Shown here: in pieces, positions 10,812-25,760 of the stretch
Layout of the letters: each line of letters starts with the position of its first letter
How positions within the stretch are numbered: the stretch's first letter is position 1
Source: Coenobita brevimanus
Taxonomy: Eukaryota > Arthropoda > Malacostraca > Decapoda > Coenobitidae
DNA length: 64,000 nt
Reading direction: 5' to 3'
Assembly: GCA_032717465.1 (NCBI GenBank)
Contig: CM064670.1
Location: 17,050,109-17,114,108, forward strand
Notes under the pieces: generated by a model
Database searches by the model: none
The model's input: the letters and a program-made list of their open reading frames with translations, nothing else
What the model was told of the DNA's origin: nothing
Program-made: the position numbers and the translations under genes

Positions 10812-11549
10812 TTGCCATGCAGCTACGAATTTCCCAAAAAGATTCGTCGGAACACTGTTTAAAATTCCCATATCCGCATAAATGCTAAAACAATAATATT
10901 TTTCACACTTAACTCGTAATAATAACTATAAATTTGGGGAAACAGTTGGTTCATTATACCTTACAGTATTGCTGCAATTTCTAAGTTAATAAAAATTTCT
11001 TATGGGTTTTCATTTTATAAAGATCAGAATACATTTCAATTAAAAAATATTTATTTGTAAACTTAAACCAAATATAATTAAAAGCACATGGTAGATAACC
11101 ATTTCTCTGTTTTATTAACCTTACTCTTAAACTCCCGGTAGACAGCAACTCTTTGTTACATGTCGCCCATTTTATGTTTTTTTCCGTACCAACTCATTAG
11201 TTAATTGCAGAAAGTTTCATTAATACCCATACAGTTGATTTGCCATTTCCCCCAATTTACAACACTAACTGTTTTGAGTAAAAAATATGATATTTTGGAA
11301 TACATCCATGACATACAACACAAACCACCTGTACACTAACTTCATTTGGCACAAGATATTCCTCAAATACTGAAACAAAAATGGATGAATAAAGTATGTA
11401 TGGTGAGGCAAGTGAGAAGGATTATACCTTTTTTTTTTTTTCTTCTAATCAGTTAATGACGAAATTTTACCCCAGATCTGTTGAGTGACTATCAGAGGTT
11501 GTCTCTGTTGTTGTTGATTGTCAGTGTGGTAGAGCGATTAATTTTGAAC
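10812..11549. other. A+T-rich stretch, nothing recognised
   Basis: I see no ORF above about 60 codons, no recognisable repeat shared with the rest of the window, and no RNA gene signal. There is a T-run near 11430-11441. Confidence 0.5.
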
Positions 11550-11820
11550 GCTTCTGGAGTGGCTGAGTGGTCAGCGACAGCGAAGTTTCTGGTCCGTTAG
11601 CGCCAGGGTTCGAATCCTGGTGCAGGCAGCTGGCATCACTCAACTCGGATGTTCATTAACTCTTCACGAGTTGGTAGGTAAGGTGAGTACCTAGGGTAAC
11701 ACCTAGGGGAGGTAAATGTGCCAACCTGCTTGATGCAGTGGGCTTATGTCTCAGGATATTCGATGCTCAATGGCTTAAGCTGAGCGCCTCATAGCGTCTG
11801 ATACCAGCTTTACATTTAGT
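11550..11820 (+). repeat. tRNA-derived SINE (tRNA-Ser-like head)
   Basis: A polymerase III A-box (TGGCTGAGTGG, 11560-11570) and a perfect B-box (GGTTCGAATCC, 11607-11617) are correctly spaced. GGCTGAGTGGTCAGCG resembles a tRNA-Ser D-arm. The 5' half does not pair cleanly with the 3' half into an acceptor stem, and a non-tRNA body follows to roughly 11820. I therefore call a SINE and not a tRNA gene. The 3' end is uncertain. Confidence 0.7.
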
Positions 11821-11951
11821 TTCTGGGGACTGGGTAAATTTATACATGTCCTACTTCACAGTACTTTAGAGTAATAATTTCTAATGATTTTGTGCTTTCC
11901 ATTACCTGGAGCTTGACATAGAGTGGAAAATTGGATGAAAATGATAACAAT

Positions 11952-11954
<3 letters not shown>

Positions 11955-12008
<54 letters not shown>

Positions 12009-12014
12009 TACATA

Positions 12015-12045
<31 letters not shown>

Positions 12046-12046
12046 T
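11955..12046. repeat. (TA)n then (TG)n microsatellites
   Basis: (TA)n occupies about 11955-12003 and (TG)n about 12014-12045. The E copy's 3' tail begins immediately after. Confidence 0.95.
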
Positions 12047-12068
12047 TATCCGTCTATTGCTAAACGCC

Positions 12069-13331
12069 TCAAGCCCGTACGGGGTGGCCACAAACAAATC
12101 GCCTCCATGTCGCCCTGTCCCCCGCCATTCCACTGCCCTGCTCCCAACTCACACCACCTTCTCTCATATACCTCTCTACTCCATCCCTCCATCTCATCCT
12201 CGGCCTCCCCCTCCTTCTCCCCCCCTCCACCTCACTCACATATACACTCCTCGTCAGTCTCACACTCTCCATCCCCTCCACATGGCCAAACCACCTCAGT
12301 GTGTTCATCCTAACGCTTCCTATCACATCCACATGCACACCACAAAGCTCCTTTATATCCTCATTTCTCAGCCTGTCTCTCCATGTGACTCCACAGGCTC
12401 CTCTTAAATAACTCATTTCCACTGCTCTCACTCTTGACTTGTGTCCCTCCAACAACGTCCAAGCTTCACTTCCATACGTTAGAGTTGGTATCACAATACT
12501 CTCATGTAGTAACTTTTTCACTTCCATGCTCACTTCACTGTTTCTTTTCACTACTTTCAAGGAACCAGCAACCTTTCTTCCTTGTTGTACCCTTTCAAGC
12601 ACTTCACCCTCCAAACTTCCATCCTTACTCATCACACTCCCCAAGTACTTAAACGTACTCACATTTTCCAATTCCTCACCATCCAACCTCGCTGTACATT
12701 CACTGACTTCACCTCTCTCAAAGACCATCACTTTACTTTTCCCTACTTTCACCTTTACATTCCGTTTCTTACACACACTCCCAAACTCATCCACCAAGCC
12801 TTATAGCTCCCCTTCCTCTTCACTTAACAACACAGTATCATCTGCAAACAACAGTACAGGGAGTTTCCAAACACCACCCTCTCTCATTAGGGCCACTCCA
12901 ACATCCACTGCCCTACCTTATATCTCTTTTATTACCCCATCCATGTACAGATTGAACAACCATGGAGACAGGACACATCCATGTTTCAACCCAACCTTCA
13001 AAGAGAAAAATTAACTCAGTTCACTATCCACACGCACTGTAGCCTTAGCACCATCATACATACTCTTCACAGCATTCAACAGCTTTCCATCTACTCCATA
13101 TATTCTTAATACTTTCCACAATCCTTGTCGATCCACCCTGTCATATGCTTTCTCCAAATCCATGAAGTCCGCATACAACTTCTTTCCCCTCTCAAGAGAC
13201 TTCTCCACTAAAGATCTAAGAATGAATATCTGATCTACACAGCCTCTTCCCTTCATAAAGCCTCCCTGCTCTTCACCAACTAATTCCTCTGTTATTTCCC
13301 TAACTCTGTCAGTAAGTATCTTACCACACAC
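12069..13331 (-). pseudogene. E LINE reverse transcriptase and C-terminal region
   Basis: From 13331 the RT reads KILTDRVREI, GGFMKGRGCVDQI and YADFMDLEKAYDRVDR (motif A). After a stop near 13010 it continues through KHGCVLSPWLFNLYMDG (motif B) and VLLFADDTVLLS (catalytic FADD near 12826-12860). The open C-terminal frame 12069-12797 carries SYLRGACGVTWRDRL and the basic [16 protein letters not shown] stretch, ending [17 protein letters not shown]. Stops separate the blocks, so the protein cannot be made whole. Confidence 0.88.
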
Positions 13332-14228
13332 TTTTCATATTACAATAAGAAGACAAATGCCCCGATGATTACCACACACTTCTTTCTCCCCTTTTCCTTT
13401 GTATAAAGAAATAATTATACCTGACTTCCAATCCTCTGGGACTCTACCTTCCTCCTAGGCCAATCTGCACATCTTCCACATCCATTCTACTATCTCTCCC
13501 CCATGCGTCAGCATTTCACCACACACTTCATCAATTCCTGGGGCTTTCCCCAATTTGACTTTCTACCTTGCTTCCACAACTTCTATCTTACTGATTTCTT
13601 CCTGTCTTCTCACCTCCCTCCTTCTCCCAGCCATTCTCCAGCCACTTATACTCTCATTACTTCCATTCTCTATGTTCAACAATTCCTTAAAGTGTTCTCT
13701 CCATCTGCTCACTTTTTCTCCCTTCTCCACTAGTAATCGCTCTTCCTTTCTAAATATAACTCTCCCTTGTGCCTCTCAATTTCTTCCACGCCCCTATTTC
13801 TCATTCATTCATTGTATGCTTTCTTCTTTTGAGCCACAGCCTGTCTCACCTCTTCATTCCACCATGTTGTTCCTTGCACCCCCTTCCGTCTTCTCTTCAC
13901 CCCACGCACCATATCACATGCTGCACATATTTCGTCTGTGAATATCTTGCACACACCTTCCACGTCCCCCATCTGCTTCAATTCATATTTACCCCATCGT
14001 TCCTCCACTTTTGTCTTATATTCTGCCTTTTTCTCATCCTCTTGTAACCTTTCCACTCTCCTTGCAACTACTCTTTCCTCCCGTCCTTCCCTTCTTCTAT
14101 TTCTCCATCTTGGATCTTGATTCTGGCCACCACCAAGTAGTGGTCAGAAAGTCCACTCCCCAAACCTCTATAAGCTTTCGCATCCATTACACATCTTCAC
14201 ATCCTTTTATCCACACACACATAACCAA

Positions 14229-14549
14229 TCATTCCCTTCTCATCACTCGCCATGTATACCTGTGGATTATTTTGTGCCTGAAGAGGGTTTTGGTTATCAC
14301 CAACCCTTTCCCGGTACAAATGTCCACTAACGCACTGCCATTCTCATCTATCTCAGCAGGCACACCCCACTCACCAACTATTCCATCCACCTTCACATTC
14401 CCTACTTTACCATTCATATCACCAATCAAAAACACTCTCTCATTCTTTCCAAAATTTTCCATGCACACTTCCACATTTGTCCAGAACTCTTCTCTCACTC
14501 TAATTGCACGATCGTGCGTTGGCGCATACACGCACAGAATCGCCGACAT
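14229..14549 (-). pseudogene. E LINE AP-like endonuclease fragment
   Basis: The endonuclease nicks target DNA to prime reverse transcription. The frame shows [23 protein letters not shown] (the GDxN-like catalytic block), WGVPAEIDENG and the HKIIHRYTW motif; GLSDHYLVVARI (the SDH block) follows near 14135-14170 after a frameshift. The N-terminal catalytic Asn/Glu portion is missing through 5' truncation. Confidence 0.8.
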
Positions 14550-14574
14550 TTGTGTGTGTGTGTGTGTGTAATAA

Positions 14575-14665
<91 letters not shown>

Positions 14666-14699
14666 GAATCGCCGACATTTGTGTGTGAGTGCGTAATAA

Positions 14700-14755
<56 letters not shown>
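14536..14755. repeat. Tandem duplication of an E 5' junction with (TG)n-(TA)n
   Basis: The block beginning AGAATCGCCGACATTTGTG, then (TG)n, then TAATAAATT, then (TA)n occurs twice, starting near 14536 and near 14665. The second copy has GAG instead of the long (TG)n. Both end in (TA)n. Confidence 0.9.
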
Positions 14756-14757
<2 letters not shown>

Positions 14758-14769
14758 TGTATATACTGT

Positions 14770-15060
14770 ATATGGATGTGGTAGGAAGCGTTAGAAGAAA
14801 CACATTGAGATTGTTTGGCCATGTGAAGAAGATGGAGAATGAGAGACTGACGAGGAGAGTGTATGTGAGTGAAGTGGACAGGGAGAGAGGGAGGGGGAAG
14901 CCAAGGATGAGATGGAGGGATGGAGTGGAGAGGTAAATGAGAGAGGAGGGTGTGAGCTGGGAGCAGGGGAGGGAAATTGCGGGGGACAGGGCGACATGGA
15001 GGCGATGTGTTTGTGGCCACCTCGCATGGGATTAAGGCGTCTGGCATTAGACAATAGATA
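14770..15060 (+). pseudogene. E LINE, copy 3 (3' fragment)
   Basis: The plus-strand reading [27 protein letters not shown] followed by a [15 protein letters not shown] stretch and [16 protein letters not shown] matches the E C-terminus. One stop lies inside. The 5' end abuts (TA)n; the 3' end carries GGGATTAAGGCGTCTGGC and ATAGATAGAT, the E terminal tail. Confidence 0.88.
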
Positions 15061-15063
15061 GAT

Positions 15064-15296
15064 ATATCATCATCATCATCACTATCATCATCATCCAATC
15101 CTACGTTGCCCCATGAGGAACGTAGAAGCCCGGGGCTAGGCAAATTGATCCTGACATTTAAGTTGAGAGTGACCATCCTCACTCATCCCTAAGTGGCATT
15201 ACGTGAGCAATAAACCCCAACCACTCCTTGAATATAAACCTACCCTGCCTCAATCCGATTGGAACGCCGTAATTACCCACTAAACCACCAGGCGCC
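15064..15296 (-). repeat. S2 SINE-like module, copy 1
   Basis: This module recurs at 16108-16326 and 18040-18262. On the minus strand it starts GGCGCCTGGTGGTTTAGTGG, which resembles a tRNA 5' region with an A-box, and ends in GGATGATGATGATG. A weak B-box-like GTTCCAATCGG lies only about 20 bases after the A-box, so pol III origin is likely but not proven. Confidence 0.75.
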
Positions 15297-16326
<1,030 letters not shown>

Positions 16327-16617
16327 AATCTGGTTATATGGTTACCACCCAGCATAGTAAATGGATTCCTGGTGTACAGGAAACCATTTGGCTTGTCACT
16401 CAGTGTAGAGTCACCCACAGGCAGAAGGAAGAGGAAAGAATGAAGGAATGAAAGACACAAGAGGGAGTGTAAAGTCACCCGTAAGCAGAAAGACGAGGAA
16501 AGAATGAAGGAAAGAAAGACAGAAGTTGGAAGGAAAGAAGGATGGAGGAGAGGACAGGGCAGACACCCGAGAGCAGCAATGCATTGAGTGGATGGTGAGC
16601 GCCCCCACCTACCACAC
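16327..16617 (-). repeat. K module, copy 2
   Basis: It matches 15297-15590 over its whole length and ends at the same CACCTACCACAC, followed by a short (TA)n. Confidence 0.78.
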
Positions 16618-16627
16618 TGTATATATA

Positions 16628-17625
16628 TATAGCCCGACGCCCGAATCCCGCAAAGGGTGGCCGCAGACAAAACGCCTCCAAGTCGCTCTGTCACCCACCA
16701 TTTGACTACCCTCCCCCCAACTCACCCCCCCCTCCTTCATATACCTCTCAACTCCATCCCTCCACCTCATCCTCGGTCTACCTCTCCCTCTCCCTCCCTC
16801 CACCTCACCTACATACACCCTCTTAGTCAGTCTTTCATTCTCCATTCTCTTCACATGTCCAAACCACCTCAGTGAATTTCTCCTAATCTTCTCAACCACA
16901 TCCACATCCACCCCACAGCGTTCCTTCACTTCTTCATTTGTCAACCTGTCCCTCCACGTCACTCCACATGCTCCTCTCAAGTAACTCATTTCCACTGCTC
17001 TCACTCTTGACTTGTTCCCCTCTTGCAAGGTCCATGCCTCGCTTCCATACGTCAGGGTAGGGATCACAATACTATCATGCAGTGACTTCTTAACTTCCAT
17101 ACTCACCTCCCTATTTCTCATCACTGCTTTTAGTGTACCAACAACCTTCCTTCCCTGCTGTACCCTTTCATGCACTTCATCCCCCAAAGTTCCATCCTTA
17201 CTCATCACACTACCCAAGTACTTGAATGCACTCACATTCTCCATATCCTCACCATCCAACCTCACTGCACACTCTGTGACTTCATTCCTCTCAAACACCA
17301 TAACTTAACTTTTGTTTACATTAACTTTCAGATTCCTCCTCCTACACCCTGTCCCAAATTCATTCACCAAACCTTGCAACTCCCATTCATCTTCACTCAA
17401 CAATACTGTATCATCAGCAAACAGCAACACCGGAAGCTTCCAAATCTCACTCTCATTCATTAGAGCCACCCCCACATCCACTGCCCTACCCTGCACCTCC
17501 TTTACAACCCCATCCATGTATATATTAAACAGCCATGGAGACATCACACAACCCTGTTTCAGTCCCACATTGAGATCAAAGAACTCACTCAGCTCACCAT
17601 CCACCCGCACCGTAACCCTAGCTCC

Positions 17626-17690
<65 letters not shown>
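16628..17690 (-). pseudogene. E LINE, copy 4 (RT palm to 3' end)
   Basis: On the minus strand the upstream frame (17305-17688) reads GARVTVRVDGELS, GLKQGCVMSPWLFNIYMDG (motif B) and LPVLLFADDTVLLSE (catalytic FADD). It stops at a TAA near 17306, and the same frame reopens as VMVFERNEVTEC through SYLRGACGVTWRDRL and a basic [14 protein letters not shown] stretch to WRRFVCGHPLRD. A single stop therefore separates two long intact blocks, making this the best preserved E C-terminus. The 5' end abuts a (CA)n tract and the fingers domain is missing. Confidence 0.9.

Positions 17691-17692
<2 letters not shown>
17630..17692. repeat. (CA)n microsatellite
   Basis: About 60 bp of (CA)n marks the 5' truncation point of E copy 4. 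Confidence 0.97.
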
Positions 17693-17966
17693 CACTGAAT
17701 GGCAATAATATAGCCAGTTGAATGCCTGGTGGTCTTTTGGGTTAAGGTACTTCAGTCGACTGTAAATCCGAGTGGGTTTATTGCTCACAAGATGCTGCTC
17801 TGGCGAGGGTGTTGTTACTCTACTGTAGAATAAAATAGTGTATGTATGAATAGCCTATCCCCAGGCTCCTTTTATTTAATCTTATTTTTTTTTTTTTTTT
17901 TGCCTATCCACTATTGGGGTCTAAGTCCGTGGTGATCAAGGCAAATATATTTATGTATATACATAT

Positions 17967-18033
<67 letters not shown>

Positions 18034-18039
18034 AACCTA
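17693..18039. other. Unassigned stretch, T-run and (TA)n
   Basis: 17700-17880 has no recognised feature. A T-run lies at about 17885-17901 and (TA)n at about 17969-18031. No coding signal is seen. Confidence 0.5.
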
Positions 18040-18262
18040 TATTCATTCATTCATCATCCAGTCCTACATTGCTTCATGAGGAGCGTAGGAGTTCGGGGCT
18101 AGGCAAGTTTGTCCTGACATTTAAGATGAAAGTGACCAATCTCACTCATCCCTGAGTGGCATTATGTGGGCAAAAACCCCAACCACCCCTTGATATAAAC
18201 CTACTCCGGCTCAATCCGATTGGAGCTATTAATTACCCACTAAACCACCAGGCGCCAAAATC
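18040..18262 (-). repeat. S2 SINE-like module, copy 3
   Basis: It matches the other two S2 copies from the ATTTTGGCGCC head to the tail, here ending in (GAAT)n. No K module is attached, so S2 can move without K. Confidence 0.75.
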
Positions 18263-18265
<3 letters not shown>

Positions 18266-18331
<66 letters not shown>

Positions 18332-18440
18332 GAGAGAGAGAGAGAGAGAGAGAAAGAAAGATAGATAGATATAGATACATGCATACATAAATACACATAC
18401 ACATATACGGTACATGCTTATATACAAACAAACCTTGATA

Positions 18441-18476
<36 letters not shown>

Positions 18477-18478
18477 CT

Positions 18479-18510
<32 letters not shown>

Positions 18511-18515
18511 AACGA

Positions 18516-18561
<46 letters not shown>
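18266..18561. repeat. Compound microsatellite cluster
   Basis: (TA)n about 18266-18327, (GA)n about 18329-18352, (CA)n-rich about 18438-18508 with a CAAACACT break, then (TA)n about 18519-18561. Confidence 0.95.
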
Positions 18562-18565
<4 letters not shown>

Positions 18566-19119
18566 ATTTTTTTAATTTTTCATATTACATAAAAAAAAAC
18601 TAAAAAACTAAAGACCCTTAAACTAATGAATATAACAGACAATTCACTAACCTATTCTAAAACCTAAAAATATAAGTAGCTAAACCTACACTGATGGGAA
18701 AAATGCTACAACCAAGAGAACACCATCGACTGCACATATGTAATGCCTTCTACACTGCATACCCGCACTCATCACCTGCTGACTGTCAATCGAGTCACAA
18801 ACTAATAGAGGGAACGTGAGTACTGTATATGAAAGAGAACCAGAGGAGTCAGGAACTAGTCCATATAGTCGACCATAATTAGGATAACGTATATAAGATG
18901 ATTAAATGCATTTACATTCTGTATGTGCAAAAAGTGAGGTACCTCACCCAAGAGAGAACATCATCGACTGAAAATGACCGATACCTTTCCATATTGCACA
19001 TTCGCACTTATCAACTTTTGACTGTCAGGCCAGGCACCATTCAATATGGGGGACAGCAATATAAGAAACAGAACAATCAGAAGCAGGAACAGTTTCAAAT
19101 ACGTCAACTCTCAACCCTA
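18562..19119. repeat. Diverged tandem pair of unknown origin
   Basis: 18712-18857 and 18949-19093 align imperfectly (CCAAGAGA.AACA.CATCGACTG near the start, GACTGTCA in the middle, GAAACAGAA.CA.. near the end), with a spacing of about 237 bases. I recognise no coding or RNA signal. Confidence 0.5.
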
Positions 19120-19312
19120 ATTCTATCTATCTATTGCCAGTAGCCATAATCCCGTAAGGTGTGGCCATTTGAGTTTGAGTTATTTCTTTTACGGGAAGGG
19201 GCACTAGCCCTCCACCAACCCACTTGTTGACACGTAGGAACCATGTATGGGTTGGTTATAAGGTTACCACCCAGCATGTAAATGGTTTCTTGGCTTACAA
19301 TAATACAAAATA
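19120..19312 (-). repeat. S1-type SINE body with E-like tail, copy 2
   Basis: (TATC)n at 19122-19133 is followed by the shared tail (19135-19166) and the S1 body ending in a K-like GTTACCACCCAGCATG. It is the same arrangement as 10401-10600. No 5S head is attached. Confidence 0.75.
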
Positions 19313-19314
19313 TA

Positions 19315-20506
19315 CATGTTTACAGTGGATAAAAACCATAACAGAGTAAAAAGGTCACATCCCTCTGATCAATCCGGTCTCTCTCATAAAAGGCAACAAT
19401 TTGTCAGTCATAACAATATCCTCATCACAAAGAATGCTGGAAAGGGTGAAGGGGACGTCTGCTGGGTCGCAGTAATTTATAAGTGAAACTCATTCACGAA
19501 TAAATCGCTGACAGTGCAGGATGTCATGACCGATAGAATCACACTGCACCACAGGTGTCACGGTGCAGTGGAAATTGTCTTTCAATATATGGTTTCATAT
19601 GAGTTAAAAGGGTGCAGTCTAGCCGCAATCGCGCTAACACTCTTTCTTCCAGACGACTGGGACGGTTGGCATTATCCCAGTGGCCCAGGTACGGCTTTGC
19701 AAGTTAGAATGTTTAGTCTGATCCACTGACCTTGCCAAAGAAGATTAATTTCTTTCTTTCCGAGGGAGAGACTCAACTGTAGATCACGAGGAAAGTCTCA
19801 AGTTTCCTCGAGTTCTACAGCCGACTTTGCAAGTAAGCCAGTCTGCTCATTGCCGTAGATACAATGACCAGGCACCCAGACCAGCGTGAAGGACTTGTAG
19901 CATGAATGCAGTTTATTAACAGTGCGGCCCGGATCTCATTAGAATCTTTAGCAAACGAAGCAACTGCCTGAAGGGCTGTTTTTGAATCTGAAAATTTGAC
20001 AAGTGAGTCATACCTAGAGTATAAAGCATAGTCTATAGCATTGTAGAGTTCGGAGGTAAACACAGATGTAAGAGTGGGCAACCAATACCCGAGGGCACAT
20101 TCAGTCGACCATAAACTAGCAACTACGCATTCATTGCCTTGGCGCCATCAGTGTACAACTGTTGGGACCTCAAGTGGCAAACGATGAGGTTATGAAACAA
20201 GTGGTGGACCTCTGCCTCCGGCGCCTTGGTCTTAGGTGCTGGGAGCCATGATACATCAACAGCAAAGCCCGGTGGCTCCCAAAGCTCTATATTTTTAGAC
20301 ACCAACATGTCACAATCACTGAGGTCCACACCAAGCTTCTGACTCAGTGTGTGGAAGCGAAAGGCAAATGGCTGACGAACCCCCTGCATAAGATGGTGGT
20401 ACTGATGCAGGGAACCACAGGCCACATTGCCAGTATCAGTTTCTCGATATGTTCTTGTGCCATACGACAGCAGCATGTGGTCGAGGGATATACAGATGGG
20501 AGGTAC
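19315..20506 (-). pseudogene. H LINE, 3' half: C-terminal domain and RNase H
   Basis: From 20506 the minus strand reads VPPICISLDHMLLSYGTRT, then after a variable linker LYTDGAKAMN, the first RNase H strand with its catalytic Asp (near 20125-20145). It continues with TSVFTSELYNAIDYAL (the Glu helix) and VKFSDSKTALQAVASF (Asp), then a decayed tail to about 19315. This is the RNase H fold found at the C-terminus of some jockey/I-type LINEs. Several stops and frameshifts are present. The upstream RT half is absent: at 20503-20506 the sequence switches, at a GTAC, into the X repeat in the opposite orientation. Confidence 0.8.
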
Positions 20507-20902
20507 ACCCAGGCACAAAAGTTTCTGTACCCCCCTCGGTGGAAGAAGCAGAAATCAGGGTTAGAGAGGGGGCAGGCGAACGGACAACCGAGAGTGGTAG
20601 TTCGGTACTGAGCTACGAGGAGAATGATGAGAAGCCTAATGACAATGGATTCCAAACATTTCCATGCTATTCATGTGCAAAACATTATGTGTTCGTAACA
20701 TACATAGCATGTACCACAGAATACTGTGTTATCTTGGAGTCCTGTGAAACTGGTCCAGACACGACCCATCTGTTTCAGATCCTCATACTGCACATAAAGC
20801 AACGAGCCAGTTGTATATAAGCTGCTATTGGTCATTATCACTGCAGTGATAATTTTTGTGAATATGTTGTTCCTGGATTGTCTATAGGAATAATACAAGC
20901 GC
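20507..20902 (+). repeat. X repeat, copy 1 (5' part)
   Basis: It starts ACCCAGGCAC right after GTAC and matches X copy 2 (43344 downwards on the minus strand) for nearly 400 bases. It includes GTATATAAGCTGC and the palindrome ATTATCACTGCAGTGATAAT. No credible protein is encoded. It is interrupted at 20903. Confidence 0.85.
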
Positions 20903-21160
20903 TCGTGGGCCCTTTGGGCCCCTTGCACTTGCTCCTGCGGGGGGGGGGGGTTCTTGCGCTGCTGTAGCTATGGGCAAAAAATTCTACGGAGATCGTATGT
21001 CGGGTGCCGAGAGTGGCGTTCTTTGGTCAAAATGTGATCGCTTATTAAATATAGTAAAAGTTTTTCAATCGTGATGGAATCAAGTTTTTTCACATCAGCG
21101 AATTTTTTGCGATTTTGGTGCCAATTTTGGTGAGATTTGAATATGTAGTTTCGGCTGCCC

Positions 21161-21205
<45 letters not shown>

Positions 21206-21213
21206 AGTGCTAT
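20903..21213. mobile_element. Unknown insertion inside X copy 1
   Basis: X copy 2 is continuous across this point (ATAGCAATAATATAGAATG), while here about 310 bases intervene. The insertion opens with a GC-rich palindrome (GGGCCCTTTGGGCCC near 20909-20923), has a G-run at about 20939-20950, and ends with (CA)n at about 21166-21202. A CTATAG copy lies on both sides, which could be a target duplication. Confidence 0.5.
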
Positions 21214-21265
21214 AGTATATTAGACAGAATGATTGTGGATTTAATGCTGATTCCCACAGTAGCTG
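21214..21265 (+). repeat. X repeat, copy 1 (continuation)
   Basis: AGAATGATTGTGGATTTAAT and the bases up to CACAGTAGCTG match X copy 2 at about 42885-42925 (minus). It is cut at 21266 by the LTR start TGTTATGAG. Confidence 0.8.
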
Positions 21266-21812
21266 TGTTATGAGTCCATATTATAATTACAATTCATAAT
21301 AGATAGATAGATAAATATATAGATAGACAGCTCCATGCAAGCCTGGGAAAGGGAAATAATCTTGCAAGTTAACTGAGGAAATGTTGACCATTACACAGGA
21401 AGTAGCAAAGTCAGGGGATGATGTAGGTAGTGTGTCAGCGAGATAGCATGTGAACAAAGCCTAATGACATACACACATACTCACACACAGGTTTCTGGAA
21501 GTTTCTAACCACAGTGTAACACACGTGACACGACCCCTGTTTCACCAGAATTTAGGAAGGAGAGAGGCAGAAGGAGGCTAGCATTAGAACCGACAGGTAG
21601 TGGAGAGAGTGAACAAGAAAGAGGGGCTCAACTAGACTTACTTATTATACTGTCTCTGTAAGACATACCCTGCTCAACTTAGATTTCTCTGAAGATAATA
21701 AATTAAGATCAACTCACTGTATTCATCTTTCATTCCTACTACAAGAAATCGAGAGTGACAATTAAACAACAAAACTTCTCTACAAGTTACTACAAAGTCT
21801 TTTATGACATTA
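21266..21812 (+). repeat. LTR of a Ty3 element related to the 1-6273 element
   Basis: It begins TGTTATGAGTCC and ends near TTATGACAT, matching both ends and the central part of the LTR at 5614-6273. It is about 545 bp and lacks the inverted-duplication arm found in the other LTR, which supports that arm being a later addition. Confidence 0.82.
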
Positions 21813-24440
<2,628 letters not shown>

Positions 24441-24789
24441 CTTTAGTGAACAGTTGACTTCTATCTATCTATCTATATACCTAGGCTGCTTCCCCCCAAG
24501 GAAAGGGAGGTAGCCAAGACAAGACGACACACTCCCCATTTACTCATACATTCAAACACATTCATTCGCATCTTATCCCCAAAGGGAAGAAGGGACAGAT
24601 CCTCACCGTACCACACCGTGCAAGGGTCAACTGCACAGTGCAATCAGTGACATCCGCAGCAGGGCCCAATAGCAGAGCTGGTTTACCCCTGCCACATCAT
24701 AATTTAGACCCATCCTCTTACCCGCACCTGACCTGGTTAGGTGATCAGACCAAATGTGGGAGAATATCCCCTCAGGGCTGCATCATTAT

Positions 24790-25760
24790 TTATTCATTCA
24801 CAATTTCTCTCCATTTATTTCTGTCACGCACAGTCACTCTTTCTTGCTCAACAGACATCCCTCTCGCATCCAGCGCTCTCTTCACACTGTCCATCCATCC
24901 TATTCGTGGTCTCCCTCTCAGCCTTACACCTCTCACATCAGATCTACTTATCTTCTTCACCAATCGCTCATTATCCATTCTCTTCATATGCCCAAACCAT
25001 CGCAACACCCTCTGCTCAACTCTATCAGCCATCTCCCGAACAACTCCAGTTCTCCTTCGCACTTCATCATTTCGCACTCGATCCATACACGTCACTCCAT
25101 ATATACTCCTCAGACACCTCAACTCCATTACATTCAAACTTTTCCTCTCTACTACACCCATATTCCATGTTTCAGCCCCATATAACACAGTCGGTACCAC
25201 AACACCCTCATACAGCCTTCTCTTTACATCCATTCTAAGCGAACGACATCTAAACACTTTTTTCATTCCTCCTAGCATCTTTTCTACTTCATTCATTCTA
25301 AACTTCACTACTGCATCTATTTTTCCATCCACAGCATGTGACCTTAAATATTTAAAACACTCTACCTCCTCAAGCAAATCACCATTCAAAACTATGTTCA
25401 TCCCCCTACCATCTACCAACCTCGTACACTTCATCATTGTACTCTTATTCTCATTTACTTTCAATTTCCTCCTTTTACACACCCTTCCAAACTCCTCTGC
25501 CAACTGTCTCAATCTCTCCTCTGAATCAGCCACCAGTGCAGTATCATCTGCAAACAGCAGCTGCCTCAGATCCCACTCTCCACCATCAACATTCACCAGA
25601 CTCAGACCTCCACCTAAAACCCTTGCATTCATCTCCCTTACAACAACATCCATATAAATATTTAACAACCAAGGTGACATCACACATCCCTGTCGAAGCC
25701 CCACTCTTACGGGAAACCAATCACATACAGCATTTCCCACTCTTACACACGCTGTACTAT
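24790..25760 (-). pseudogene. F LINE reverse transcriptase palm and C-terminal region
   Basis: A 316-codon open frame reads WFPVRVGLRQGCVMSPWLLNIYMD (motif B), LRQLLFADDTALVADSEE (catalytic FADD), CKRRKLKVNENKS, and the C-terminal GAETWNMGVVERKSLNVMEL and MDRVRNDEVRRRTGVVREMA blocks. It ends DRNKWREIVNE. The RT fingers with motif A lie upstream at about 25770-26150 (FMNLEKAYDRIDREALW by eye) but contain stops. The family is the same broad group as E and G: endonuclease and RT, a basic RxRGRPRxxWxD stretch, no RNase H. Confidence 0.88.

Larger units (their letters stand above)
12047..14550 (-). mobile_element. E LINE, copy 2 (endonuclease to 3' end)
   Basis: This is the longest E copy. The 3' terminus at 12047 has the E tail; the 5' end at about 14550 is truncated inside the endonuclease domain and abuts (TG)n/(TA)n. 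Order on the minus strand: endonuclease (14229-14549), linker, RT fingers (13011-13331), FADD palm (about 12826-12860), C-terminal region (12069-12797). Confidence 0.9.

Noticed and set aside
11553..11631. Possible functional tRNA-Ser gene
   Set aside because: A- and B-boxes are good but acceptor pairing is poor and a SINE-like body follows.
24638..25657. Plus-strand open frame of 339 codons
   Set aside because: It is the antisense shadow of the F LINE reverse transcriptase, rich in Ser, Thr, Leu and His as expected for the complement of a basic, Glu/Arg-rich coding strand.
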